A stretch of DNA of 41,831 bases from Candidatus Saccharimonadota bacterium (GTDB taxonomy: Bacteria > Patescibacteriota > Saccharimonadia > Saccharimonadales > UBA4665), in NCBI GenBank assembly GCA_020427965.1, contig JAGQNT010000211.1:1-41831 (forward strand), read 5' to 3'. The first letter of the stretch is position 1, and each line of letters starts with the position of its first letter. Made by a program: the position numbers and the translations under genes. Below are positions 16,107-23,849 of this stretch, in pieces. The notes below the pieces were generated by a model. It had not been told where the DNA came from and did not search any database. It saw only the letters and a list, made by a program, of their open reading frames with translations.

Positions 16107-16703
16107 GTGCTTGGACGCAGAACCATCGTGCCAGGCTGGCTGTGGGTCACTCTGGCTGTGTGCGCCTCCGCGGTCTTCACGCTGTGGGTCTTCTCCCTCC
16201 GTGAGCCCGGTGAGGCAACGCAGCAGTCGGCCAAGGCCACAGCTAGCGCCACCACGTCGGAGAGGCCGAGCGGTACAGCCTCTCCGTCCGACAGCCCGGC
16301 GGCGACACCTTCGGAGTCGCCGGGCCACGACCAGATCACGCAGCAGCTGGCAGCGATCCAGCGGGCGCGCTACACCATCAACCCGCACAACAGCCGTCAG
16401 CGACGACAGCAGCTGGACCAGCTGTTGCCGGCCAACCTCGTGGAGTACGCCAGTGCTCCTTTGGCAGGCATCCCGGAGAACGCCGTGGTCAGCGTGAAGC
16501 AGCAGTACGACCCGGAGTTTCAGGACATCCCAGGCAGCGACCAGCTTTACGCGATCGGAGGCCTCAAGGTACGGATCGTGATCGGTGACAACGATCCGGT
16601 TTTCGTTCTGTACCAGACAGCCACGACCTGGGAACCGACCGCCAACGGCTGGCACATCCTCAGCTTCAACGCTGATGAGGGTGTCGCGACGACGGACTCG
16701 TGA
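16107..16703 (+). CDS. Single-pass VirB8/TcpC-like protein
   Basis: 198 residues starting at GTG 16107, with AAGGTGA about 7 bases upstream. An N-terminal helix (about residues 9-30, VPGWLWVTLAVCASAVFTLWVF) is followed by a ~50-residue Ser/Thr/Pro/Ala linker and a ~115-residue soluble domain (QLAAIQRARYTINPHNSRQRRQQL...WEPTANGWHILSF). The final strands resemble an NTF2-like fold as found in VirB8 and TcpC, which scaffold T4SS assembly outside the membrane. The motif support is weak; the topology and place in the cluster carry the call. It is 13 bases after the VirB4-like gene and 10 bases before the hydrolase. Confidence 0.55.
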   Translation: MLGRRTIVPGWLWVTLAVCASAVFTLWVFSLREPGEATQQSAKATASATTSERPSGTASPSDSPAATPSESPGHDQITQQLAAIQRARYTINPHNSRQRRQQLDQLLPANLVEYASAPLAGIPENAVVSVKQQYDPEFQDIPGSDQLYAIGGLKVRIVIGDNDPVFVLYQTATTWEPTANGWHILSFNADEGVATTDS

Positions 16704-16713
16704 GGACAGCACC

Positions 16714-17832
16714 ATGATGAAGATACTCACGATATCGATGGTAAGTGTCCTGGTAGTCGTCGGGGGGATCGCAGCTGTCGTGACCTCACCGTTCTCGGCC
16801 ATCTTGGGTATCGGTACTGCCGAAGCCTGTGCGCCCAGCTCCGTCAGCCAGTCGGAGAACTCGGTCGAGATCCCAGCCAGCGCTGGTCTCTACAAGGCCA
16901 TCGCCGTGGCCTCCGGCGGCGACCCCCGATTGGCTGGCAGCATGTACTTCGGTACAGGGATCGAAGCAAACTGGAACCCGAAGAACATCAGCGGCGACGG
17001 CGCGTTCGGTGCATGGCAGATCCAGAGCCCAGGCTTGCCCTATCCGAACCCTGGTATCACGGTGGCTCAGGCGATGGACCCGGTCTACTCGACCCAGTAC
17101 ATGCTGCCGCGATACCGCAACGCCCTGAACAACGTCGACCCGGGACTATGGGTAGTCAACCCGGAGAAAGCAGTAGAGCAGACCGCTTACAACGCCGAAC
17201 GACCGAAGTACGACTACTACGTCGGTCAGAAATCTGGGCGAGTACCTGAGGTCTTCGCCAAGACTCTGAAGATCATGGAGAGTCAGGGCCTCTCGACAGA
17301 GTTCGCCGCTCAGACCGCCGTAGGGTCAGTGTCAACGACGGTCGCCGACGTCCAGGGCAACGACGGTTTTGCCGTGTGTAATGTGTTGGGTCAGTTCGAC
17401 GACCCGGCCGACTACGACAAGAACGTCGCTACGGCACTCAAGGCGGCTAAGAGTCAGCTGGGCGTGCCCTACGTCTGGGGCGGAACATCACCTGGCGTCG
17501 GACTGGACTGCTCGGGGCTCACCCAGTGGAGCTACGCGCAAGCCGGCGTCAACATCCCCAGGACTGCCGGTGAGCAGTGGCAGGCCACCAAGGGCTTCGC
17601 CCGGAAGGGGCTCAGAGATGCCAAGCCAGGCGATCTGATCTTCTTCGTCACCAGCGGCTCGTACGCCGACCCCGGTCACGTGGGCATGATTGTTGGTAAC
17701 CACGTGATGATCAACGCTCCTCGTACGGGGGCAACCGTGAGGTACGAGGACCTCACACAGTCCTACTGGGCAGGACAGATCGTCGGCATCACCGACCCCT
17801 TCGCCTGGGCTGCGGCTCAGAAGCAGGGCTAG
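16714..17832 (+). CDS. Bifunctional cell-wall hydrolase: lysozyme-like domain plus NlpC/P60
   Basis: 372 residues from the ATG at 16714 (a second ATG follows immediately). An N-terminal signal or anchor (about 5-35) ends in an Ala-rich region. Residues ~55-190 (GLYKAIAVASGGDP...GTGIEANWNPKNISGDGAFGAWQIQSPG...) have the Glu and GxAFGxWQI pattern of a transglycosylase-like domain. The C-terminal NlpC/P60 domain has catalytic Cys in GLDCSGLTQWSY, His in DPGHVGMIVG and a third polar residue in NAPRTG. It corresponds to the VirB1/TcpG wall-opening enzyme of T4SSs. Its natural target could be the peptidoglycan of its own cell or, in an episymbiont, of a partner bacterium. The second option is speculative. 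Confidence 0.85.
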   Translation: MMKILTISMVSVLVVVGGIAAVVTSPFSAILGIGTAEACAPSSVSQSENSVEIPASAGLYKAIAVASGGDPRLAGSMYFGTGIEANWNPKNISGDGAFGAWQIQSPGLPYPNPGITVAQAMDPVYSTQYMLPRYRNALNNVDPGLWVVNPEKAVEQTAYNAERPKYDYYVGQKSGRVPEVFAKTLKIMESQGLSTEFAAQTAVGSVSTTVADVQGNDGFAVCNVLGQFDDPADYDKNVATALKAAKSQLGVPYVWGGTSPGVGLDCSGLTQWSYAQAGVNIPRTAGEQWQATKGFARKGLRDAKPGDLIFFVTSGSYADPGHVGMIVGNHVMINAPRTGATVRYEDLTQSYWAGQIVGITDPFAWAAAQKQG

Positions 17833-17957
17833 GCACCGACACCAAGCTCGTGGCCGGCCGGTGGCTGGACTTTTCTCGGGAGCCGAGAGAGGACCAGTCA
17901 CTGGCCAGCTGCGGGGCGCTTGAGTCAACAGAGCAACCAGCTCTGGCACTCGCGCCT

Positions 17958-18020
17958 GAGGAACTTCGAGTTCCTCGCTGAGATAAAACGGTCGCCGGAC
18001 CGTCACCTTGCTTACGCAAG
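17958..18020. repeat. Three tandem perfect stem-loops
   Basis: GAGGAACT-TCG-AGTTCCTC (17958-17976), ACGGTC-GCCG-GACCGT (17988-18003) and CTTGC-TTAC-GCAAG (18007-18020). All three are perfect inverted repeats with 3-4 base loops within 63 bases, ending where the composition shifts. Confidence 0.65.
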
Positions 18021-18035
18021 ATGAATTCCGGCATT

Positions 18036-18078
18036 ACTCCTAAGTTCTTAACCGCTGTTGAGGCCTTGGGAGTTTTTT
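18036..18078 (+). terminator. Intrinsic terminator at the island's right edge
   Basis: Arms ACTCCTAAG (18036-18044) and CTTGGGAGT (18065-18073) pair over 9 positions with one G-U pair and run directly into TTTTTT (18073-18078). It would insulate the ferric reductase operon from read-through. Confidence 0.7.
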
Positions 18079-18105
18079 GTTGGCAAAAATTCTCAGAAAA
18101 GTCGT

Positions 18106-18133
18106 TTTACCTCGATGAAGCTTATGCTACGAT
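18106..18133 (+). promoter_or_regulatory. Promoter of the ferric reductase-cytochrome b5 cluster
   Basis: -35 TTTACC (18106-18111), 16-base spacer, -10 TACGAT (18128-18133). It predicts a start about 20 bases before the ATG at 18160. Confidence 0.45.
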
Positions 18134-18159
18134 ATACAGAACATAACGAGACTTCCGGG

Positions 18160-19566
18160 ATGCAACCGAACGGCAATAGACCTGTCATTATCAGCTTTCG
18201 CCTCGAGCATCTTTTGGGCTGGACTATTACAATTGCGCTGTGTATTGTGCCCGTGATTTTTTGGCTTCAACAAAATCCGCTTAGTAGTATTAGTGGCTTT
18301 TCGGCGACTATGTTAGCGATTGGCAAGGTAACTGGCCTTGTTGGCATTGTTATGTACTCACTAAATCTTATATACGCAACGCGACTGCGCATTCTAGAGC
18401 GCTTTTTTGGTGGCCTAAACAGGGTATACATTGCACACCACATGCTTGGTGGTTTGGCACTAGTGTTCTTATCGCTACACCCACTCTTCTTGGCACTGCG
18501 GTTCGTACAGACATCCCTAAAACAGGCCGCCTTAATGCTGCTACCAAACGGTCTATTCCCGTTGTCAGCCTTGTTTGATACAAGCCACCAATACCACGGA
18601 CTAGTACTGGAACAATGGGCTATTTTCCTCGGAATTTTAGCGTTCTGGGGCATGATCGGACTGCTTCTAGTGACGTTCTTTATCAAATTGCCATATCGTA
18701 TTTGGCTGTATACCCACAAATTTTTAGGCGTGGCATTTTTTCTGGGAGCACTACACGTGCTGTTCATTACCAGTGACACTTCTACCAATACGGCACTGAA
18801 GTATTACATACTGGGCATGGCGGCCCTTGGAATCGTGGCGTTCATCTACCGAACGCTGTTCAGCAAGATGCTGATCAAGCGCTATCAGTACATTGTTGAC
18901 GAGGTCAAAGAGCTGCCAGGCGGAGTATTCCAGCTGGGTATGCATCCAAACGGCCAGACAATGTTCTACCAACCTGGCCAGTTTATTTTTATCAGGTTTA
19001 CACACTCTACCGGAGACAAAGTCAGTCAAGAATGGCATCCGTTTTCGATCTCATCACCGTCAAATTCTAAAAATCTACAGATAACCGTCAAGGCACTCGG
19101 CGACTATACGAGCAGGCTCAATATAATAAAGCCTGGCACCACAGCCGAAATCGAAGGGGCGTACGGACGCTTCTCATTCCTGAATTTCAAGAACCGAAAC
19201 CAGATATGGATTGCTGGTGGTATCGGCGTAACACCATTCCTGTCCATGGGACAAAGCCTACCAGACGATGGGTACCACGTTGATCTGTATTACTCCGTCA
19301 AAACGCGCAGTGAGCTGATTGATTTTGAAAAATTGGCCGATGCCACCTTCATCAGGCACGGTAACTTCAAGATTTATCCATATATTGGCGATGAACAAGA
19401 GGGACACTTATCTGCCGATTACATCGAGAAAACTAGTGGGGGCCTTAGCGGCAAAGATATTTTTATTTGTGGACCGCCACCAATGATGCAGTCACTTCGC
19501 AAGCAACTCAAGAGCAAGGCTGTGCCTGGAGCAAGGATTCACAGTGAAGAATTTGGTATGTCATAA
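18160..19566 (+). CDS. Ferric reductase/NOX-like transmembrane flavocytochrome
   Basis: 468 residues from the ATG at 18160, the first start after the predicted promoter. Six helices span about 15-230. Two carry paired histidines with b-type di-heme spacing: His93/94 with His107 (AHHMLGG...SLHPLF) and His186 with His199 (YTHKFLG...ALHVLF). The cytoplasmic half is a ferredoxin-reductase module: QPGQFIFIRF, HPFSISS (FAD), GGIGVTPFLSM (NAD(P)H pyrophosphate) and CGPPPMM (nicotinamide). Family members pass electrons from NAD(P)H through FAD and two hemes to an acceptor on the outer face, either ferric iron, oxygen or a protein. The genes immediately downstream encode exported b5-like heme proteins, which are candidate acceptors. 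Confidence 0.88.
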   Translation: MQPNGNRPVIISFRLEHLLGWTITIALCIVPVIFWLQQNPLSSISGFSATMLAIGKVTGLVGIVMYSLNLIYATRLRILERFFGGLNRVYIAHHMLGGLALVFLSLHPLFLALRFVQTSLKQAALMLLPNGLFPLSALFDTSHQYHGLVLEQWAIFLGILAFWGMIGLLLVTFFIKLPYRIWLYTHKFLGVAFFLGALHVLFITSDTSTNTALKYYILGMAALGIVAFIYRTLFSKMLIKRYQYIVDEVKELPGGVFQLGMHPNGQTMFYQPGQFIFIRFTHSTGDKVSQEWHPFSISSPSNSKNLQITVKALGDYTSRLNIIKPGTTAEIEGAYGRFSFLNFKNRNQIWIAGGIGVTPFLSMGQSLPDDGYHVDLYYSVKTRSELIDFEKLADATFIRHGNFKIYPYIGDEQEGHLSADYIEKTSGGLSGKDIFICGPPPMMQSLRKQLKSKAVPGARIHSEEFGMS

Positions 19567-19600
19567 TGATGTCAACACAAAACCTTGGGGGATACGGTAA

Positions 19601-20350
19601 ATGTGGTTAAAGCGACTGGTTGGAGTCATGATGATTGTCACCTGTCTGTCGATGATTACGCTGGCGATTGTTGGTGTCTTTTCGGCCGAGAAACGGGTTG
19701 ATGTCGGCTTTGAAACTTCGGCAAGTCAGGTCGTGGAACCAACCGTTACTCTCACTGCAAAACCAGGCACTATTTCTGTCGGTGGCTACAGCGCACTGAC
19801 ATGGACTTCAGGTAACAACCCCGAAACCTGTACCGCAAGTGGCAGCTGGAAGGGCGCCAAGACACAAGTTGGCGCAGAGAGTACCGGCCGCGTGACCAAG
19901 AGTGGCACGAAAACATATACCCTGACATGCCAAAATGAAGCCGGCAAGTCAGTAGCTTCAGTCAAGATTAAAGTTAAAAAAGCCAGCGATTCATCTGGCG
20001 GCAGTGGTGCAGCTGCCGTCTCGACTGCCGGCAAGACATATTGCAACGGGCGGAGTCAGTGCTACGGAAGAAGCGATGTTGCTAAACATAATTCCAAAGG
20101 CAACTGTTGGGGCTGGAACGGTGACCGGGTCATCAACATTAGCGGTTTTGATCTTGCATTTCACGTCGCCCAGACTGGAGTGAGCAGTATTGAAGTAAGT
20201 CAGGTATGTGGCCACGACTTGGCTCCCGCCCTAAACGGCAGTGTCAGTGCCAGTGGACACGCCGGTCAAAACCACAAAGCTACCACAAAAGCTAATAACG
20301 ACTCAAACGAGCAGCCCTATTTTGTTGGCTGGTTTGACGGGAGCAAATAA
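19601..20350 (+). CDS. Exported protein: one Ig-like repeat plus cytochrome-b5-like domain
   Basis: 249 residues; GGGGGAT lies upstream of the ATG. A hydrophobic segment (about 4-27) provides an anchor or signal. Residues ~45-127 form one Ig-like repeat with two cysteines (PETCTASGSW, YTLTCQN). After a Gly/Ser linker, residues ~144-249 match the cytochrome b5 pattern: SDVAKHNSKGNCWGWNGDRVINISGF, a heme-ligand-like His188, then VCGHDLAPAL and a late His-rich stretch. The canonical HPGG is degraded to HVAQ, so heme binding is less certain here than in the large paralogue at 21385. Transcription continues from the ferric reductase gene 34 bases upstream. Confidence 0.72.
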   Translation: MWLKRLVGVMMIVTCLSMITLAIVGVFSAEKRVDVGFETSASQVVEPTVTLTAKPGTISVGGYSALTWTSGNNPETCTASGSWKGAKTQVGAESTGRVTKSGTKTYTLTCQNEAGKSVASVKIKVKKASDSSGGSGAAAVSTAGKTYCNGRSQCYGRSDVAKHNSKGNCWGWNGDRVINISGFDLAFHVAQTGVSSIEVSQVCGHDLAPALNGSVSASGHAGQNHKATTKANNDSNEQPYFVGWFDGSK

Positions 20351-20352
20351 CC

Positions 20353-20898
20353 ATGCCAACGTCCAATATAAAAATCGGTAAACTAACGCTCACATCAAAA
20401 CACTATTTTTATGCAGGCAGCATAGCATTCCTGCTGGCGGTGCTACTCCTTGCATGGACGCTAGCCATTCAGTACAGTTCCAATACAAATTCTGTATCTG
20501 CCGCCAAACCACTCGAAACTAATCAAATGATTCGTACTGGCAATGTTGACCTAAAAATACGAAATGTACGCTTTATCAAAGGATCCGGCATGTTCGCCGC
20601 ACCCGCCGGTAAACAATACGTCGTATTCGATTTGTGGGTACAAAACATCTCGGATAAGCCTATCCAGGTACTGCCCAGTACAGACACGTACATGAAGACC
20701 ATGACTGGAGACGTTTCATATCTAAGCCCTTACAAACTGTCCAATCCATTCAAAGCCGGTGAGCTCCCAAGCGGTGAGGCAATTCATGGCGAATTAAGCT
20801 ATATAATTCCTCAGGATACTTCCGTCAATCTTTACCTAGACGCGAACTGGAGTGGCAGTGTAATCCCAATAGCAATACAACAAGGAGTCGATCAATGA
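20353..20898 (+). CDS. DUF4352-like membrane-anchored protein, first copy
   Basis: 181 residues. A helix at about 18-40 (HYFYAGSIAFLLAVLLLAWTLAI) is followed by an outer domain with VDLKIRNVRF, GKQYVVFDLWVQNISDKPIQVLPS and LPSGEAIHGELSYIIPQD. The strand pattern of long conserved-type 'VVFDLxVQNxSDKPxxV' is typical of DUF4352, an Ig-like fold of bacterial lipoproteins and surface proteins with no known activity. It begins 2 bases after the b5 gene and overlaps the next gene by four bases (ATGA), so translation is coupled. Confidence 0.68.
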   Translation: MPTSNIKIGKLTLTSKHYFYAGSIAFLLAVLLLAWTLAIQYSSNTNSVSAAKPLETNQMIRTGNVDLKIRNVRFIKGSGMFAAPAGKQYVVFDLWVQNISDKPIQVLPSTDTYMKTMTGDVSYLSPYKLSNPFKAGELPSGEAIHGELSYIIPQDTSVNLYLDANWSGSVIPIAIQQGVDQ

Positions 20899-21395
20899 AA
20901 CGTCTCGTCATAACTGCACTAGCGATTGTTACCGTCATCTCAGCCATGGCGGTGATCGCTACGAATCAGCAAGAGGGAAGTAACAATTTTGCAGCCATAA
21001 AGCCAGCTGCGAAAAGTCCGACAAAGGTGCTGGGAGCGTCATCGTCTGCGTCATGGGGTGCGATTGAATCCGCATCAGCGGAAGCTGTCGGTACGGATGA
21101 GGCTACACAGACAACACACTACCGGATCGAATTATCGCTCCATAACTCTGGTTCCGAGGTATTACAATTTGCACCCGGCCTACAGGCCTTCATCATAGAT
21201 AGTAACGGCCAGAAAACAGCTGCGACCGCAAAATACCTAAAAACCGGCGAAGTTGTTGGTGGTCCGATTGCAAGTGGCAGCAGCTGGCAAGGAGTGCTCG
21301 ATTTTGATCTAGATGTGTCAGTAACGCCAGTGCGGGTGCAGATCGAAAAGGATGCCGCCTCGGCAGAGATTTCGGAGGAAATACATGGACTTTGA
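20895..21395 (+). CDS. DUF4352-like membrane-anchored protein, second copy
   Basis: 166 residues with an N-terminal helix (about 3-22, RLVITALAIVTVISAMAVIA), a ~40-residue Ala/Ser-rich linker and an outer domain containing THYRIELSLHNSGSEVLQFAPGLQAFIID and IASGSSWQGVLDFDLD. This aligns in layout with the DUF4352-like proteins on either side but is divergent. Its start overlaps the previous stop (ATGA), and its last 11 bases overlap the start of the 818-residue protein, so the three genes are tightly linked. Confidence 0.65.
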   Translation: MKRLVITALAIVTVISAMAVIATNQQEGSNNFAAIKPAAKSPTKVLGASSSASWGAIESASAEAVGTDEATQTTHYRIELSLHNSGSEVLQFAPGLQAFIIDSNGQKTAATAKYLKTGEVVGGPIASGSSWQGVLDFDLDVSVTPVRVQIEKDAASAEISEEIHGL

Positions 21396-23841
21396 ACCCG
21401 TCGTTTTTGAGGTAGAACCACCGCCCAAGGGACCAATGAAATTGTTTTCAAAGATACCTCATTTTGGGCCAAGAGGTACCAAGATTCTTGTTGCAGTTTC
21501 GGCCGTTATCATGAGTGTTACGCTCGTCGGTTTTGTAGCCTTGTCAGTACTGGTGAGTAATGGTAAGTTCCGCAGTTCGCATGGCCTTAACATCAACCCC
21601 CAGGACAAATTAGAACAGACAAACGGAACGACCTTGAGTGAAGCTGCCTCCCCTGGAGGCGGCATCGCAACGGGTGTCGGTGGCTTTACTGGAACCAACA
21701 GTCCAGTGGTCACCCTTACTGCATCACCAGCGACAGTTAATGTAGGCGAGAAAGCCACCCTGAAGTGGAGTGTTACGAAGAATCCAGATTCGTGTACGGC
21801 GAGTGATGACTGGAGTGGTGCGAAAGCTACCAGTGGCACCGAAAAAACCATAACGCTCACCAAGGTACAGACATATCTGTTTACCATTACGTGTAAGACT
21901 GCAACCGGGACAGGCTTTTCCACTGTTAGTGTCGGTGTAGTTCGTCAGGGTGGAACCGGCAATATCGCCCTGCGACCGGTGGTTCAATTGGCGGCAGATG
22001 ATACGGCGGTTTACATCGACAACGGCACTGTACTAACCTGGAAAACAACGAACAATCCGACATCCTGCACGGCCAGTGGTAGTTGGAGTGGCACAAAATC
22101 GACCGCAGGACACGCTAAAACTGGAACACTAAAGAGTGCTAAAACTTTTACATACAAACTGACATGTAAAAACAATGCAGGCACCGGATTCGCTGAAACG
22201 AGCATTGTAGTTATTGATCCACCACAACCGGTTGTAACGATCGCGAGCAGTCCAGTAAGTCCAGTTCTGCCAGGAAAAACTGTCAAATTGTCTTGGAAAA
22301 CAACGAGTGTACCGAAAACCTGTACTGCCAGCGGTGACTGGAGTGGAACCAAATCTGCCAGCGGTAGTCAAACGGTCGGACCACTGAGCTCCATAAAGAC
22401 CTACGAATACAAAATTACTTGTACGAATAGCAAGGGTGGTACGTTTGATAGCGTGGCCATTGCCGTCATTCCAAATCCACCTTCAGTATCTTTGACGACC
22501 AGTCCATCATCTATCTACATTGGCAATAGCTCGACATTAACCTGGAGCGCATCGAATTCACCAACAGCATGTTCGGCGAGTGGTGACTGGAGTGGCTCAA
22601 AGTCGTCCAGTGGAACACAGAGCACCGGCACGCTCAACTCAACCAAAGTATATTACTACAGTCTTACCTGTGCGAACGCAGGTGGCACAGGCTATGCTAC
22701 AAACGTTCCGGTGACCGTTAGCTTACCTCCAAAACCTGTTGTCAGTATCAGCTCTAGCCCTATCTCGATTACCTCCGGAAGCAGTTCGAACATCAGCTGG
22801 AGCGCCACTAATTCACCTACATCCTGTGTTGCAAGTGGAGATTGGAGTGGCTCAAAGTCATCAAGCGGCACATTCGGTACGGGAACGTTAACTACTGTAA
22901 AAACCTACTCCTATACTTTGTCTTGTTCTAATGCGGGAGGTAGCGATAGTGCTACCACTACCGTCAATGTGTCTTCTGGAGGTCCGTCTGCCAAGCCCGT
23001 CGTCACAATCAGCGTTAGCCCGGCATCAATTGGAACTGGCAGTAGTGCGACAATTTCATGGAGCGCTACTAATAGTCCAACATCATGTACTGCGAGTGGT
23101 AGCTGGAGCGGATCTAAATCTGCAAGCGGCAGTGCAAGTACTGGCGTCATCAGTAGTGCCGGGACTAACACATATACACTGAGTTGTACGAACGCAGTTG
23201 GCACTGGATCGTCATCTGATACATTAACCATCATTGCCGTGCCCGTTGTCAGCATCTCCGTTAGTCCTTCATCGATTAATACCGGGAGTAGTAGTACGAT
23301 AAGCTGGAATGCTACTAATAGTCCCTCGTCATGTACGGCTGGTGGCTCATGGAGTGGCTCAAAGGGTTCAAGTGGTACTGCAACGACCGGCACAATAAGT
23401 ACGGCAGGTTCGTATGTGTACAGCCTAAGCTGTACGAATAGTGGTGGTACTAGCTCCAATAGCACAACCCTGACCGTCACCACTGCTCCTCAGACTTACT
23501 GTTCGGGCAAAACCCCTTGTTACGGGGTGAGCGCCCTTGCTAGCCACGCTGGACCAGGCAATTGTTGGGGCTGGAATGGCACTTGGGTGATAGACATTAC
23601 CACCTTCAGACCAAGCCACCCAGGGGGCATCAAGGCAGGCTCCTCCTCAACGATAGAGAATGCTGATGCGACCTGTAATCACGATATCTACGCGATATTG
23701 TTCGGGAGTAGCGCCATCCCTAATTACAGCGACAAGAACGGCGCGACCAAGCATAAACACAACTCGTCAACATATAATAACAGTGGTAGTAGTGCTCTGG
23801 CCGGATTCCGTGTCGGTTACTACGACGCGACCAAGCCTTAG
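21385..23841 (+). CDS. Large surface protein: seven Ig-like repeats plus cytochrome-b5-like tip
   Basis: 818 residues from the ATG at 21385, preceded by GGAGGAAAT. A short cytoplasmic N-terminus and a helix (about 35-58) anchor it. Seven Ig-like repeats of about 80-85 residues start near residues 107, 198, 282, 366, 451, 538 and 619. Each has SPxxI..G, a Trp, a CxAS-x-WSGxKxxxG core and a later LxCxNxxG Cys. The C-terminal domain (about 704-818) matches cytochrome b5 with SALASHAGPGNCWGWNGTWVIDITTF and an intact HPGG (His745-Gly748), then ATCNHDIYAIL and His-rich KHKHN. Such a layout puts a heme domain at the end of a long rigid stalk outside the membrane. Heme binding is inferred from motif, not shown. 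Confidence 0.8.
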   Translation: MDFEPVVFEVEPPPKGPMKLFSKIPHFGPRGTKILVAVSAVIMSVTLVGFVALSVLVSNGKFRSSHGLNINPQDKLEQTNGTTLSEAASPGGGIATGVGGFTGTNSPVVTLTASPATVNVGEKATLKWSVTKNPDSCTASDDWSGAKATSGTEKTITLTKVQTYLFTITCKTATGTGFSTVSVGVVRQGGTGNIALRPVVQLAADDTAVYIDNGTVLTWKTTNNPTSCTASGSWSGTKSTAGHAKTGTLKSAKTFTYKLTCKNNAGTGFAETSIVVIDPPQPVVTIASSPVSPVLPGKTVKLSWKTTSVPKTCTASGDWSGTKSASGSQTVGPLSSIKTYEYKITCTNSKGGTFDSVAIAVIPNPPSVSLTTSPSSIYIGNSSTLTWSASNSPTACSASGDWSGSKSSSGTQSTGTLNSTKVYYYSLTCANAGGTGYATNVPVTVSLPPKPVVSISSSPISITSGSSSNISWSATNSPTSCVASGDWSGSKSSSGTFGTGTLTTVKTYSYTLSCSNAGGSDSATTTVNVSSGGPSAKPVVTISVSPASIGTGSSATISWSATNSPTSCTASGSWSGSKSASGSASTGVISSAGTNTYTLSCTNAVGTGSSSDTLTIIAVPVVSISVSPSSINTGSSSTISWNATNSPSSCTAGGSWSGSKGSSGTATTGTISTAGSYVYSLSCTNSGGTSSNSTTLTVTTAPQTYCSGKTPCYGVSALASHAGPGNCWGWNGTWVIDITTFRPSHPGGIKAGSSSTIENADATCNHDIYAILFGSSAIPNYSDKNGATKHKHNSSTYNNSGSSALAGFRVGYYDATKP

Positions 23842-23849
23842 GGGGGAAT

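Larger units (their letters stand above)
17833..18159. other. Right border of the GC-rich island, no gene
   Basis: No credible coding sequence. The composition changes from GC-rich to AT-richer at about 18020-18030. It contains a TCTCGG/CCGAGA hairpin just after the hydrolase gene, three closely spaced stem-loops (17958-18020), an intrinsic terminator (18036-18078) and the promoter of the ferric reductase-like gene. I found no direct repeat shared with the left border. Confidence 0.6.

Noticed and set aside
14837-16339. Minus-strand open frame of 500 codons opposite the VirB4-like gene
   Set aside because: Antisense shadow; the plus strand has Walker A and VirB4 motifs and operon spacing.
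8432-18040. Direct repeats (attL/attR) flanking the island
   Set aside because: Sequences around both borders were compared by eye; only short partial similarities such as CTAAG were found, and no tRNA is adjacent.
21704-23490. Tandem DNA repeats that might suggest a CRISPR or satellite array
   Set aside because: They are the in-frame coding repeats of Ig-like domains with about 250-base periodicity and diverged bases; no short identical repeats with unique spacers.
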